Part shown: positions 25,944 through 39,254 of the stretch, in pieces
Layout of the letters: the number at the start of each line of letters is the position of its first letter
Position numbering within the stretch: position 1 is the first letter of the stretch
Assembly (NCBI RefSeq): GCF_002954405.1
Contig: NZ_MQWC01000004.1
Location: 2,916,668 to 2,980,667 of the forward strand
Origin: Salinibacter sp. 10B
GTDB taxonomy: Bacteria; Bacteroidota; Rhodothermia; Rhodothermales; Salinibacteraceae
Length of the DNA: 64,000 nt
Direction: 5' to 3'
Program-made: the position numbers and the translations under genes
Notes under the pieces: model-generated
What the model saw: the letters and a program-made list of their open reading frames with translations, nothing else
Databases searched by the model: none
What the model was told of the DNA's origin: nothing

Positions 25944-26210
25944 ATGCCCACCGATCCCGCACTGCCTCGTCGTGCAGGGGAGCCGACGATTCCGCGTCAC
26001 GGGTTGCTCCCCGCTCCGTCCATTCAGACTGTCTCGCCGGATGCGTCCGACGAGCTGCCGGAGCCGCCCGGTACTTCCTTCGGCGGTCTGCACCAGGCCG
26101 ATGTTCAACGATCACTCGGCGCCGTCGGCCTCGTCTGCCGTTCCGTGCTTGCCTGTCTCATTGTGATTGTCAGTTTCGCAGGCGTCCTGATCGTGCTTCT
26201 GTGGCTGTAG
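25944..26210 (+). CDS. small single-span membrane protein, unknown function
   Basis: The 88-residue frame has a proline-rich polar N-terminal part and one strongly hydrophobic helix at the C-terminus (SVLACLIVIVSFAGVLIVLLWL), like a tail-anchored protein. An ATG at 25929 is an alternative start. I recognise no family. It lies between the TPR gene and a convergent exported protein gene. Confidence 0.45.
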   Translation: MPTDPALPRRAGEPTIPRHGLLPAPSIQTVSPDASDELPEPPGTSFGGLHQADVQRSLGAVGLVCRSVLACLIVIVSFAGVLIVLLWL

Positions 26211-26385
26211 GGGAGGACCTACGGACGAACGTACTCCGCCGACGTCATCTGAGTTGAGGTCCATGACGGCAAGTGTCTTCAGGGCGAGACGAGCGTCTCG
26301 TCCCACGGCTTTCGCTTCAGGGGCTGTTACCGAGACTGTGTTCACTCCTCCTGTTGATTCTGCCCGACGGTGGGAGCAGGGAATG

Positions 26386-26835
26386 TCATGGACGCCTTTT
26401 CAGGCGTCCCGAGTCGAAGACGTACTGATGAGTTGCGACGGTTTCCGGATGAGGAAGAGCACAGGCCTCAAGCTGCTCGACGTAGACCGTGCCGCCCTCA
26501 ATCCGATCGATCGACGGGCAGTACTCGGGTTCAAAGCCGCCGACGACCTGCATTCCGTCGTCCGTATTCAGGTAGATGGCGACCTGCTTGTAGAGCACGG
26601 CCGTCCCGCCGCCCCCAATCCCGAATTCGACGAGCACGTCGGGGGCTCCATCCCCAGTGAGGTCGCCCTGTACCGGACGCTTGTACAGGATCGGGCCTTC
26701 TTCTTCCTCAATCGTCGGGGCATAGTCTTCGAATAATGCAAGGGCCTCTTCCTTCGGTTCCGAATTCTGAGCAACTCCCATCTGAGGGACACATACGATG
26801 AGGAGAAGGCACAGGAGAACGCAGTGACGCAGCAT
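26386..26835 (-). CDS. small exported protein with an FG-GAP/VCBS-like segment
   Basis: The 149-residue precursor has a signal peptide ending near MGVAQ. The mature part includes GDLTGDGAPDVLVEFG, which resembles the Ca2+-binding D-x-T-G-D-G loop of FG-GAP/VCBS repeats, followed by beta strands and two Cys (EYCPS, EACALP) that could form a disulfide. The function is unknown. I chose the ATG at 26835 because upstream sequence is not conserved-looking. It is transcribed alone. Confidence 0.65.
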   Translation of the reverse strand: MLRHCVLLCLLLIVCVPQMGVAQNSEPKEEALALFEDYAPTIEEEEGPILYKRPVQGDLTGDGAPDVLVEFGIGGGGTAVLYKQVAIYLNTDDGMQVVGGFEPEYCPSIDRIEGGTVYVEQLEACALPHPETVATHQYVFDSGRLKRRP

Positions 26836-27211
26836 CGGACGCAAGAAGTGCTGTACTGAAAAAATCTGGCGGCCCGAAGATGAGAAGGAAACCGCTGGAC
26901 AAACGGAAATGAAATGATCATCTCCCAAATGAGACGCTCTCTTCGTCAGAAAGATGGGATCAGGAATGTCGGTGGCGACCTCCAGGCTTCAGCCGCCAAA
27001 ATGATACTGGAACGAGTGATACCTGGATGCAGGATTCAAGAGAGTAAAACTAAGAGATAAAATCAATTAGCTCATTTTTAAGTATAAAAACGGTTATTGT
27101 AGCGCCGTTGGAGTCCAACGGCGCTACAATGGTTCTTGCCCGTCCCGAAAAAATGATGAGTTGGTATGAGTGCGGTTGTCGAAATGGGGCACAACCTGGA
27201 GCGAAAGGAAG
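26836..27211. other. 376-base spacer with an AT-rich island downstream of gltD
   Basis: No gene is seen. The part from about 26995 to 27095 is far richer in A+T than anything around it and ends at a perfect 16-bp hairpin, listed separately. Confidence 0.6.
27096..27130. terminator. perfect 16-bp hairpin downstream of gltD
   Basis: Arms 27096-27111 and 27115-27130 are fully complementary with a 3-base loop. On the minus strand a short T run (CCGTTTTTATAC) follows a few bases later, so it may end gltBD transcripts. It could also be the end of a lost element. Confidence 0.5.
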
Positions 27212-28693
27212 CTACCGAAAGGGAATCGGCGGGTTCTGCGTCTGCAGGCTGGCCGGGAGCTTCGATGTGCCCATGAGGTAGCGGTCGATCTGGCGAGCGG
27301 CGTCGCGGCCCTCACCGATGGCCCACACCACGAGCGAGGCGCCCATCCGCGCATCCCCCGCGGCAAAGACGCCGTCCACGTCCGTCATGAGGTTGTCGTC
27401 CGTCGCGAACGTGCCGTGATCGTTCAGCTGCACGCCGAGCGAGGAGAAGGGATTGCTCTCGGGGCCGGTAAAGCCGATGGCTACGAGCACGAGGTCGGCC
27501 GCCACACGGAAGTCGGGATCGATCACGGTCTTGTCGACGCGTGATCCGTTCTCGTACGTCCACTCCACGCGCTCGGCCCGCAATTCGTTGACGTGTCCGT
27601 CGCCGTCCGTGTCGGCCAGCTCGGTGGTGTTGACGGCAAACTCCTGCGTCCCGCCTTCCTCCTGCGCGTACGTCTTCTTGAAGACCTGCGCCGTTTCGGG
27701 CCAGGGGTTGTCCGCCGGGCGCTCGGACGGCGGCTTCTGGTTGATGCCGATCTGCACGACCTGCTTCGCGCCCTGCCGGTGCGCGGTCGCCACACAGTCG
27801 GCGCCGGTGTCGCCTCCGCCCAGCACGACGACGTTCTTGCCCTCGGCCGTCACGCCGTTCGGGACGGACGTGCCGTGCTGGCGCCGGTTCTCCTGCGGCA
27901 GAAAGTCCATTGCCGGCATCACGCCGGCCAGGTCGGTGCCGGGCACCGGAAGCTCACGGTGCTTCTGCGCGCCGATCGCGAGGCAGGTGGCATCGTACTC
28001 GTCATGGAGTCGGTCCGCGGCGAGGTCGGGGCCGATGGCCGTGCCCGTCACGAATTCGATCCCCTCCTGCTGGAGCTGATCGACGCGTTGGTCGACCCGT
28101 TTCTTAGCGAATTTAAAGTCGGGGATGCCGTACGTCATGAGTCCGCCGGGGGCGTCGTCGCGCTCGTAGACGGTGACGTGGTGTCCCGCCCGGTTCAGCT
28201 GCTGCGCGGCAGCGAGCCCCGCCGGTCCACTTCCGATAATGGCAACTCGATGATCGGTGCGGCTCGTGGGCGGCTCCGGTTGAATCCAGCCCTCCTTCCA
28301 CCCCTTGTCCACGATGGCCCGCTCGATGCTCTTAATCGTCACCGGGTCGTCGTTGTAGGACAGCACACAGGCGTCCTCGCACGGCGCCGGGCACGTGTAG
28401 CCGGTAAACTCGGGGAAGTTGTTTGTGGCGTGCAGCTGTTCGAGGGCTTCTTTCCAATCTTCCTTGTGCACGAGGTCATTCCACTCCGGAATGCGGTTGC
28501 CGATGGGACAGCCGCTCATGCAGGTCGGCACGCCGCAGTCCACGCAGCGCTCGCCCTGATCTTTCAGGTGCTCCGGGTCCCAGTCGGGCGCCCAGATTTC
28601 GGCATAGTCGCCCGCACGCTCCTTCGGATCGCGCTTGCCGATGGAGCGGCGCTTGTGCTTGAGGTACCCGTCGGGGTGGTGTTCGCGGGGCAT
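27212..28693 (-). CDS. gltD: glutamate synthase small (beta) subunit
   Basis: The 493 residues match GltD. The N-terminal iron-sulfur region has CVDCGVPTCMSGCPIGNRIPEWN and CPAPCEDACV. The FAD-binding GSGPAGLAAA lies near residue 155, the NADPH-binding VLGGGDTGADC near 300, and GVFAAGDARMGASLVVWAIGEGR at the end. GltD passes electrons from NADPH to GltB, which makes two glutamates from glutamine and 2-oxoglutarate. It follows gltB on the same strand after 171 bases that hold a 7-bp-word hairpin. Confidence 0.97.
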   Translation of the reverse strand: MPREHHPDGYLKHKRRSIGKRDPKERAGDYAEIWAPDWDPEHLKDQGERCVDCGVPTCMSGCPIGNRIPEWNDLVHKEDWKEALEQLHATNNFPEFTGYTCPAPCEDACVLSYNDDPVTIKSIERAIVDKGWKEGWIQPEPPTSRTDHRVAIIGSGPAGLAAAQQLNRAGHHVTVYERDDAPGGLMTYGIPDFKFAKKRVDQRVDQLQQEGIEFVTGTAIGPDLAADRLHDEYDATCLAIGAQKHRELPVPGTDLAGVMPAMDFLPQENRRQHGTSVPNGVTAEGKNVVVLGGGDTGADCVATAHRQGAKQVVQIGINQKPPSERPADNPWPETAQVFKKTYAQEEGGTQEFAVNTTELADTDGDGHVNELRAERVEWTYENGSRVDKTVIDPDFRVAADLVLVAIGFTGPESNPFSSLGVQLNDHGTFATDDNLMTDVDGVFAAGDARMGASLVVWAIGEGRDAARQIDRYLMGTSKLPASLQTQNPPIPFR

Positions 28694-28762
28694 AGAAGCT
28701 ACAACTTATGAGGGGAGGTCCAATCGGATGAAGACGGACAGACGACGCGTTCTGCCCGGGGG

Positions 28763-28816
28763 ATTGCGTATTTCGTATTGCGTATCTGTGTGAATGCTGA
28801 TCCTACGCAATACGCA
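28763..28816. repeat. palindromic 7-bp-word repeat between gltB and gltD
   Basis: The left arm (28763-28785) is three ATT[GT]CGT words plus AT, an exact 7-bp period. The right arm (28804-28816) is the inverse, TACGCAATACGCA. An 11-bp perfect stem forms around an 18-base loop. The same word family recurs at 60068-60133. Confidence 0.8.
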
Positions 28817-28864
28817 CGCCTGCACTCGGTAGGCAGTCCAGGATGGGATTCTCGATAAGCGCAA

Positions 28865-33436
<4,572 letters not shown>

Positions 33437-33576
33437 AGTCGTGTAGTGCGCCTCGCCAAAAAGTCGTAATGCGTGCCGAGCAGCGAGTCCGGTTGTTGAT
33501 CGCGACTCCGCTTTTCACTGCAGGGATTCCACTATTTCAATGAAGGATCTGTTACTATCAAATCAGCATTCGGTGC

Positions 33577-33616
33577 AAAGCGCTTTCACTCACCACTTCT
33601 TCACGAAAAAGCGCTT
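33577..33616. promoter_or_regulatory. paired AAGCGCTT palindromes in the gltB/amidohydrolase promoter region
   Basis: AAAGCGCTTT (33577-33586) and AAGCGCTT (33609-33616) have centres 31 bp apart, close to three helical turns, between two divergent genes. This is a plausible dimeric-repressor operator pair; the regulator is unknown. Confidence 0.45.
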
Positions 33617-33687
33617 CGCAAAATAGGTACGATCCTGACCTACTGTTCTTTCGTGAGACTAATGCGATACCACGGCGTCCCGGCCCA

Positions 33688-35319
33688 ATGAGCACCTCCA
33701 CTGACCGAATCCTTCACAATGCTCGCATCTACACGGTTGACGACCGGCACCCCACGGCCTCGGCGGTGCGTATCCGAAACGGACGCATTCTAAGGGTGGG
33801 GGGCGACGCCGCGGCGGTGTCGGAAGGGACGAATGCACGTCGTATCGATGCCGGCGGATGCACCATCGTGCCGGGGCTTATCGATGCTCATGCCCACCTC
33901 CACGAGCTCGGGCAGACGCTGTGCCGGGCGGATCTGACCGGTGCAGACTCCCTTCAGGCAGTGGTGGAGACGCTCCGGCGCTTTGTGGAAGAGCGCGATC
34001 TTTCGCCGGACGGCTGGCTCCGTGGCCACGGTTGGGACGAGACCGACTGGCCCTCCTCCGAACGGCCCTCACGCGACCGATTGGACGCCGCGTTCCCGGA
34101 CCGGCCGGTCTGGCTCGTGCGGACGGACGTACACGCGGGATGGGCCAATACGGCTGCGCTGGAGGCCACGGTGGGGCTCGACCGTCTCCGCCGCATGAAC
34201 GATCCCGACGGCGGCCGCATCCAGCGCACGACCGACGGTCGTCCCACGGGCATTCTGATCGACGAGGCAATGACGCTGGTGACCGATGCGATTCCGCCGC
34301 CGAGTGACGAGCGGCAGGCTCGTCATCTTCGCATGGCCCTCCGACATGCGGCTCGCCACGGTCTCACTGGTCTGCACGACGCCGGCGTAACCCTCGACAA
34401 GCTCCGGCGATTCCGGCAATTCATCGACGACGGGACTTTCCCTCTGCGCGTCTACGCGATGGTGGAGGGGCAGAGCGATGCCTTTGATCACTTCTGTGAA
34501 CACGGCCCGTACCACGACCCGTCGGGCCGACTGCTGGTCGAGTCGGCCAAGTTCTTCGCGGACGGTGCTCTCGGCAGCCGGGGCGCGGCGCTGCTGGACG
34601 ACTATGCGGATGAGGCGGGGAATCGGGGCCTTCTGCTCCACGATCCAGCGGAGTTTCGGGCGCGGGTGCGGACTGCGGCAGAAGCGGGCCTCCAGGTAAA
34701 TACGCATGCCATCGGCGATCGGGCCAACCGGTTCGTGCTGGATGCGTACGAAACGGTGATGAGCGCCCCCGGCATGGAGCTCCGCCGCCCCCGCATCGAG
34801 CACGCACAGGTGCTGGCGTCGCGCGACGTACAGCGATTTGGCGAACAGGACGTGATTGCGTCCGTCCAGCCCCTTCACGCGACGAGCGACATGGGGTGGG
34901 TGGAGTCGCGGCTCGGTCCCGATCGGCTTGCCGGAGCCTACGCCTGGAAACGTCTTCAGAAGGCTGGGGCGCCCCTTGCTTTCGGGTCCGATGCGCCCGT
35001 TGAGTCAGTCGATCCCCTCCAGGGATTTCATGCGGCGGTGAGCCGTCAGGATGCCGACGGGAGACCGGCGGGGGGATGGCACCCGTCCGAACGGCTCTCC
35101 CGGGCCGAGGCGCTGTACGGCTACACGCGGGGGGCGGCCTACGCTGCGTTCATGGAGGACGAGGTGGGCTCGATTACGCCCGGGAAGCGGGCGGACCTCA
35201 CGGTGCTTTCTCAGGATATCATGCAGGTCCCGGTCGAGGACCTTCTCGATATCAAAGTGGTGGCCACGTACCTCGATGGTACGATCATGCACGCCTCCCC
35301 AGATTGGCCCGATCCTTGA
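33688..35319 (+). CDS. amidohydrolase family protein (YtcJ-like)
   Basis: The 543 residues match the YtcJ-like branch of the amidohydrolase superfamily. There is a small beta-sandwich start (ILHNARIYTVDDRHPTASAV), the metal-binding HxH at 68-70 (GLIDAHAHL), WLRGHGWDETDW, VNTHAIGDRANRFVLDAYE, RIEHAQVL and FGSDAPVESVDPLQGFHAA. These metal enzymes hydrolyse amide or imine bonds; no substrate is established for most. No signal peptide is seen. It is divergent from gltB and 200 bases ahead of moaC. Confidence 0.9.
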   Translation: MSTSTDRILHNARIYTVDDRHPTASAVRIRNGRILRVGGDAAAVSEGTNARRIDAGGCTIVPGLIDAHAHLHELGQTLCRADLTGADSLQAVVETLRRFVEERDLSPDGWLRGHGWDETDWPSSERPSRDRLDAAFPDRPVWLVRTDVHAGWANTAALEATVGLDRLRRMNDPDGGRIQRTTDGRPTGILIDEAMTLVTDAIPPPSDERQARHLRMALRHAARHGLTGLHDAGVTLDKLRRFRQFIDDGTFPLRVYAMVEGQSDAFDHFCEHGPYHDPSGRLLVESAKFFADGALGSRGAALLDDYADEAGNRGLLLHDPAEFRARVRTAAEAGLQVNTHAIGDRANRFVLDAYETVMSAPGMELRRPRIEHAQVLASRDVQRFGEQDVIASVQPLHATSDMGWVESRLGPDRLAGAYAWKRLQKAGAPLAFGSDAPVESVDPLQGFHAAVSRQDADGRPAGGWHPSERLSRAEALYGYTRGAAYAAFMEDEVGSITPGKRADLTVLSQDIMQVPVEDLLDIKVVATYLDGTIMHASPDWPDP

Positions 35320-35409
35320 TGAAAAGAGTAGTGCGCCGACGGTGCAGGGACGTGTGGGGGAAACGATGGCGTGATTGTCGCCTCCGGTAGATGCTCCGTC
35401 GAAACCAAT

Positions 35410-35437
35410 ACCACCCCTCGGGATTGGAAGGGGCGGT
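35410..35437 (+). promoter_or_regulatory. leader hairpin upstream of moaC
   Basis: ACCACCCCT (35410-35418) pairs with AGGGGCGGT (35429-35437) with one mismatch. It lies about 80 bases before the moaC start. A regulatory role is possible; it does not match the proteobacterial Moco motif as far as I can tell. Confidence 0.25.
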
Positions 35438-35519
35438 GTGGCGGCCGTTCTTGAAGGAGAATACTGAACGTCCGGTCGTCTCCAGATGCTCCTGTTTCCA
35501 CCGATTCGCTTTTCAAGTC

Positions 35520-36032
35520 ATGCCTGATCCTTCTACCCTTACCCCTGTTGATCGCAGTGGCGGTGTTCGGATGGCCGACGTGTCCCAGAAGTCGGATTCC
35601 GCCCGTACCGCCGTAGCGTTCGGGCGCATTCATCTGGGCGAAGAGGCCTTCCAGCGCGTCCGCGACCACGACATCAACAAGGGCGATGTCCTGACGACGG
35701 CTCAGATTGCTGGCATCATGGGGGCCAAGGAAACGAGCAAGCTCATTCCCCTCTGCCACGACGTAATGATCAACGGCGTCGAGGTCGACTTTACATTCAA
35801 TGAGGAGAAGGAAGCCATCGACATTCGGGCCTTTACGAAGTCCTTCGGCGTGACGGGCGTGGAAATGGAGGCCCTGACGGCCGTATCGGTGGCCGCCCTC
35901 ACGATCTACGACATGTGCAAGTCGGTGACGAAGGACATTCGGATCGGCGACGTGCACCTGCGGGCAAAGACGGGAGGGCAGAGCGGCAACTGGAAGAGTG
36001 AGGTGTCCGCGGAAGAGCCTGCTCAAAACTGA
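35520..36032 (+). CDS. moaC: cyclic pyranopterin monophosphate synthase MoaC
   Basis: The 170 residues match MoaC: VDRSGGVRMADVS, KGDVLTTAQIAGIMGAKETS, LIPLCHD, and the highly conserved GVTGVEMEALTAVSVAALTI with YDMCKSV, ending in KTGGQSG. MoaC converts the MoaA product to cyclic pyranopterin monophosphate in molybdenum cofactor synthesis. No other moa or moe gene is in the window. The usual CHP of the family is CHD here. I chose the ATG at 35520; upstream sequence is not homologous. Confidence 0.96.
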   Translation: MPDPSTLTPVDRSGGVRMADVSQKSDSARTAVAFGRIHLGEEAFQRVRDHDINKGDVLTTAQIAGIMGAKETSKLIPLCHDVMINGVEVDFTFNEEKEAIDIRAFTKSFGVTGVEMEALTAVSVAALTIYDMCKSVTKDIRIGDVHLRAKTGGQSGNWKSEVSAEEPAQN

Positions 36033-36071
36033 CCTTGGGGGGCAATTCGTTTCCGTCTCTCCTCTCTTGAG

Positions 36072-36140
36072 CGTGATGCATGAAGTGTGAGGCGTGTGGC
36101 TGCACGCTCCCTTGTCACACATCATGCTTCACGCATCACG
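36072..36140. repeat. palindromic 7-bp-word repeat between moaC and the next gene
   Basis: Left arm 36072-36096 (CGTGATG, CATGAAG, TGTGAGG, CGTG) and right arm 36116-36140 (CACACAT, CATGCTT, CACGCAT, CACG) both show a 7-bp period and are complementary at 20 of 25 positions. Confidence 0.75.
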
Positions 36141-36189
36141 AGCGCAGCCCACACCCTCGGTTTCTTTTCTTCTCGTTGGCTACCTCTCT

Positions 36190-36801
36190 ATGAGTCTGCC
36201 GGACACAGTCACGGAATCGCTCGACCGCGTCGCTGGCTTCACGGCCTTTGCTACGGTCGGCGCGCTGGGCCTCACGCAGGACCTGACGCACGCGGTGCTG
36301 GAGAGCATCGGCGACATGGAGGGGGCCGATCCGGAGGTCGTGGCCGAAGAGACGCTCTGTCTTGTGGCCACGGCCACCGCACGAGCGGCGGAGGTAGGGC
36401 TGGAAGAGGAGGCGGACCACCGTCCCTCCATCGTACAGACGCTGCTCGACCTGCCGTTCACGTATCGCGACTACCTGATCGGCAAGGCCATGGTGGCGGA
36501 TCAGAATCCGGAATTGTCGGAGGTAGGCGAGCAGGTGCGCGAGCGGCTGCAGGGCAAACGGGAGTTTTACACCACCCACCTCCCCGAGGGGCAGTTTCCG
36601 GGGCCGCACGCCCTTAGTGACAAGATGGAGTTATGGATGGGCCGCGTGAGCCCGCCGAAGCTGCCGGAGACGCCGCAGGAACGCCTGGAGTCGCTCGGCC
36701 TCGTGGAGCCGACCGTGGCGCACCTCAAGCTCGTGCTGGCGTACGGACGGCGGGGGGCACCGCCGACGGGAGACAGCCCTGCTGAGAGACAAAAAGCATA
36801 G
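36190..36801 (+). CDS. hypothetical cytoplasmic protein, 203 residues
   Basis: I recognise no family. The protein is acidic and mostly helical, with no signal peptide or membrane span. LLDLPFTYRDYLIGK and QGKREFYTTHLPEGQFPGPHA are its most distinctive parts. It follows moaC on the same strand after 157 bases that hold a 7-bp-word hairpin, so the two may be in one transcript. The start follows a long pyrimidine-rich leader. Confidence 0.7.
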   Translation: MSLPDTVTESLDRVAGFTAFATVGALGLTQDLTHAVLESIGDMEGADPEVVAEETLCLVATATARAAEVGLEEEADHRPSIVQTLLDLPFTYRDYLIGKAMVADQNPELSEVGEQVRERLQGKREFYTTHLPEGQFPGPHALSDKMELWMGRVSPPKLPETPQERLESLGLVEPTVAHLKLVLAYGRRGAPPTGDSPAERQKA

Positions 36802-36837
36802 GGCTGAAACGGGGCAACGATACACGTTCAAACGATC

Positions 36838-36854
36838 GACCGCAGACGGCGGTC
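36838..36854. terminator. hairpin between convergent genes
   Basis: GACCGC (36838-36843) pairs with GCGGTC (36849-36854) between two converging genes. There is no T run. Confidence 0.3.
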
Positions 36855-36863
36855 AGAAAGGCC

Positions 36864-37784
36864 CTACTCGCGTACCCGCGACTGTTGCGAGCCCGTAGAG
36901 GCTTCTTCGCCAGGCGCGTCCATTTCCGGGAGGTCCAGCGGCTCGTTCGTTGCCGCATCCAGTTCCTTGTCCAGTGCCTCCAGGTCGTCGTCGAAGCCGT
37001 CGGCCGTGGAGAACACGTCCTCGATCTCGTGAATGGACTGCTGCGTCTCCTCCACCTCTTCGACCAGCGCGTCGAGCTGCATCGTGACCTCGTCTGGATT
37101 CTGCAGGGTCCAGGACTGCTCGTGGATGTATTTTACCACGTCCTCGATGGTGCCCAGCTGCGCCCCGATGATCTCCAGGTTTTCGTGCGCCTTGCGGAAT
37201 CGCGCCAGTCGCTTTTTCAGGATGTTAAGCCGGCGCTCCTTCACCGAGCGCACACGGTCGGAGTCGTCGGCCATGTCTGCTTTGAGGGCCCGGATGGACT
37301 CCCGGATGCTGGACTCGGTGGAGTTTTCCGCGAGGTCGCGGTACCGCTCGCGCTGGTGTAGGAGTTCGAGGTAGGAGCGCAGGAGCCCGTCGATCTTCTT
37401 GACGTGATTGTCCAGGAGGCCCTGCGAGGCGTAGCTGAGCTGCTGATAGTTGGCGCGAATCTCGTCCTTGAGCTCACGAAGCTTGTAGTACCGGCGCTGG
37501 CTGCGCCGGTGAAGCTGCCGGTAAAGCTCTCCCTGTGCGAGGGGCTTGTGGCGTTCGGCCCGCTTTTGGGAGCGCACGTGCCGCTGGAAGCGCGGGTGGC
37601 GGGGCATGACGCCCAGGTACACCAGCTCCGTTCCCGCGCCGAGCACGAGGAGGAGCTCGAAAAGCCAGGATGGGGCTAGTCCCGTAAGGCCCGTCCCGAC
37701 TGCGACCGCGGCCACGACCATGAGAAACACCAGATTCCAGGTGTTTAAGAAGGCCTCTTTCGTGTAGTTGATGTCGTTATCCAT
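36864..37784 (-). CDS. membrane-anchored coiled-coil protein of the PspA cluster
   Basis: The 306 residues begin with two hydrophobic helices (NLVFLMVVAAVAVGTGLTGL and LFELLLVLGAGTELVYLGV). A long charged, helical cytoplasmic domain follows, with coiled-coil character from about residue 75 to 250, and a final acidic tail. No family name comes to mind. It is the third gene of a leftward set after pspA and a small coiled-coil gene, 50 bases downstream of the latter. A membrane platform for the PspA-type protein is plausible from context. Confidence 0.72.
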   Translation of the reverse strand: MDNDINYTKEAFLNTWNLVFLMVVAAVAVGTGLTGLAPSWLFELLLVLGAGTELVYLGVMPRHPRFQRHVRSQKRAERHKPLAQGELYRQLHRRSQRRYYKLRELKDEIRANYQQLSYASQGLLDNHVKKIDGLLRSYLELLHQRERYRDLAENSTESSIRESIRALKADMADDSDRVRSVKERRLNILKKRLARFRKAHENLEIIGAQLGTIEDVVKYIHEQSWTLQNPDEVTMQLDALVEEVEETQQSIHEIEDVFSTADGFDDDLEALDKELDAATNEPLDLPEMDAPGEEASTGSQQSRVRE

Positions 37785-37834
37785 GTATCACGTGCGCAAC
37801 CGGCAAAAAAATTGGTCCGTTTCCTCCGTCTTGT

Positions 37835-38302
37835 TCAATCCTCATCCGTGCCCGATGGGGGCGTCCGCATCCGGCCGATTGTCTTCTCGGGTCCGTCCGG
37901 AGACGCATCGGCGTTCGTGCCTACATCCTCCGTCTCGTCGGGAGACGGAGACCGTGGGGAGGAGGACTGCGATGCTTTGTATTGCTGGAGAAGCGCCTCG
38001 GCCCGCTTTTCCCGACGATGTTCCTCGTATTTGCGGAGCTCCTCGTCTGTCTCTTGACGCTCGTCTTTGGCGTTGAGTGCCACTTCCAGCCGCGCGTCCT
38101 GCTTCGCAAATTGCCCACGCAGTGCATCGACGAGCGACTCGGTTTCCGATAGCAGCCGCTCCGCCCCATGCTTCATCTTCTCCACCACACTCTGCACTCG
38201 CTGTTGCTTCTTCAACGCCTTGAGCTGCGACTGTAGCCGCTTCTTCTCGCGGAGGTGCTCCTTCTCCGCTGCCTTGAGCCGCTCAAACTCCTCGTCTGTC
38301 AT
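37835..38302 (-). CDS. small coiled-coil protein of the PspA cluster
   Basis: The 155 residues are almost all charged helix up to about residue 110 (for example KKRLQSQLKALKKQQRVQ), followed by a Ser/Pro/Asp-rich tail. The tail contains EKTIGRMRT, closely matching SKTIGKQRT near the C-terminus of PspA encoded just upstream. It has no membrane segment. It probably acts with PspA, and the shared peptide may be a common docking site. Confidence 0.72.
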   Translation of the reverse strand: MTDEEFERLKAAEKEHLREKKRLQSQLKALKKQQRVQSVVEKMKHGAERLLSETESLVDALRGQFAKQDARLEVALNAKDERQETDEELRKYEEHRREKRAEALLQQYKASQSSSPRSPSPDETEDVGTNADASPDGPEKTIGRMRTPPSGTDED

Positions 38303-38403
38303 ACCGATCTGTGGATTGGAATGTTAGGATTTCAGCGTGAGAGGAAGACCGTGCCTCCATCCGAGCAAAACGGACGTTCCGGGCCTCTTCCCAGATCGGT
38401 TGC

Positions 38404-38470
38404 AATGTGGAATTGGGAATTCGGAATGAGTACTTGGTCCTCCGAATTCCACATTCCAAAATCCACACTC
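38404..38470. repeat. palindromic 7-bp-word repeat between pspA and the next gene
   Basis: The left arm beginning at 38404 reads AATGTGG, AATTGGG, AATTCGG, AATG. The right arm (from 38441) reads CCGAATT, CCACATT, CCAAAAT, CCACACT. Both have a 7-bp period and are complementary at about 20 of 29 positions. Confidence 0.75.
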
Positions 38471-38471
38471 C

Positions 38472-39254
38472 TCACTCGGATTTGGTACGCTGCTTGCCGA
38501 TCGTCTTCGACGGCTCCTCCAGCTCCTCCTCGTCCGGAATCTCAATCTCTCCTTCGTCGTCTGGGCTCGTTGCCTCCGCATCACTGCTCATGCCCATCTC
38601 GGTCTTGAACTGGTTCACGACCTCCTCGGCCCGGAGCTCTTCGGCGTCCTCCTCAATCTGGAGGGCCTCACTGTCCACTGAGTCGAGGGCCAGCTCCAGC
38701 CGCGCCTCGTTCTTGGCCGTCTCTTCGTTGAGGCGGCTCACCATCTCGTCGTGCGTTTGGTCGAGGCCCGACACCTCAAACTGCTCCATCGTGTCGGCAA
38801 TCTCGGCCTGCCACTGCGCGCGCTCGTGCTGTCGCAGTGCATCTTTCGCCTCCTGAATCTTCTGCTCCTTCTCGCGCATGAAGGCTTTCTTTACCTTTAG
38901 GGCCTTCTCGTACGCCCGCTCGGCGTGTTGCAGTTGCTCCTGGGTTCGCTCAAGGTTCTCCTTTGCGTCCTCGAGCCGCATCGCATACTTCTTGGCAATG
39001 TCGTCGCGGTCGGACTTGATGGCGGTCCGGATGCGGTTGGAGAGCTGCTCCACTCGGTTCTTCGATTTGTCGACTTCCTTCTGGAGCATGATCATGTTCG
39101 CCTTCACCGTGGCGATGTTTTCATTCATCTCCGGGACTTGGTCGTTGAGCTCCCGAATGTTCTGCTCCAGAATCATGCGGGGATCCTCCATCGCCGAGAC
39201 GGCCCCGCCGAAGAGAGACGTGACAAAACGCTTGAATCGTGACCAGACAGACAT
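38472..39254 (-). CDS. pspA: PspA/IM30 (Vipp1-like) membrane-protecting protein
   Basis: The 260 residues match the PspA/IM30 family. The N-terminal amphipathic helix region (WSRFKRFVTSLFGGAVSAMEDP) is followed by MILEQNIRELNDQV and the long hairpin coiled coil to about residue 220. Such proteins form ESCRT-III-like polymers that bind and stabilise a stressed inner membrane. The C-terminal extension is very acidic and ends with SKTIGKQRTKSE, a peptide repeated in the next gene's product. Two further coiled-coil genes follow on the same strand. Confidence 0.92.
   Translation of the reverse strand: MSVWSRFKRFVTSLFGGAVSAMEDPRMILEQNIRELNDQVPEMNENIATVKANMIMLQKEVDKSKNRVEQLSNRIRTAIKSDRDDIAKKYAMRLEDAKENLERTQEQLQHAERAYEKALKVKKAFMREKEQKIQEAKDALRQHERAQWQAEIADTMEQFEVSGLDQTHDEMVSRLNEETAKNEARLELALDSVDSEALQIEEDAEELRAEEVVNQFKTEMGMSSDAEATSPDDEGEIEIPDEEELEEPSKTIGKQRTKSE

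Noticed and set aside
26112-26345. Minus-strand frame overlapping the small membrane protein gene
   Set aside because: It is the complement of the hydrophobic helix of the plus-strand frame and has shadow-type composition.
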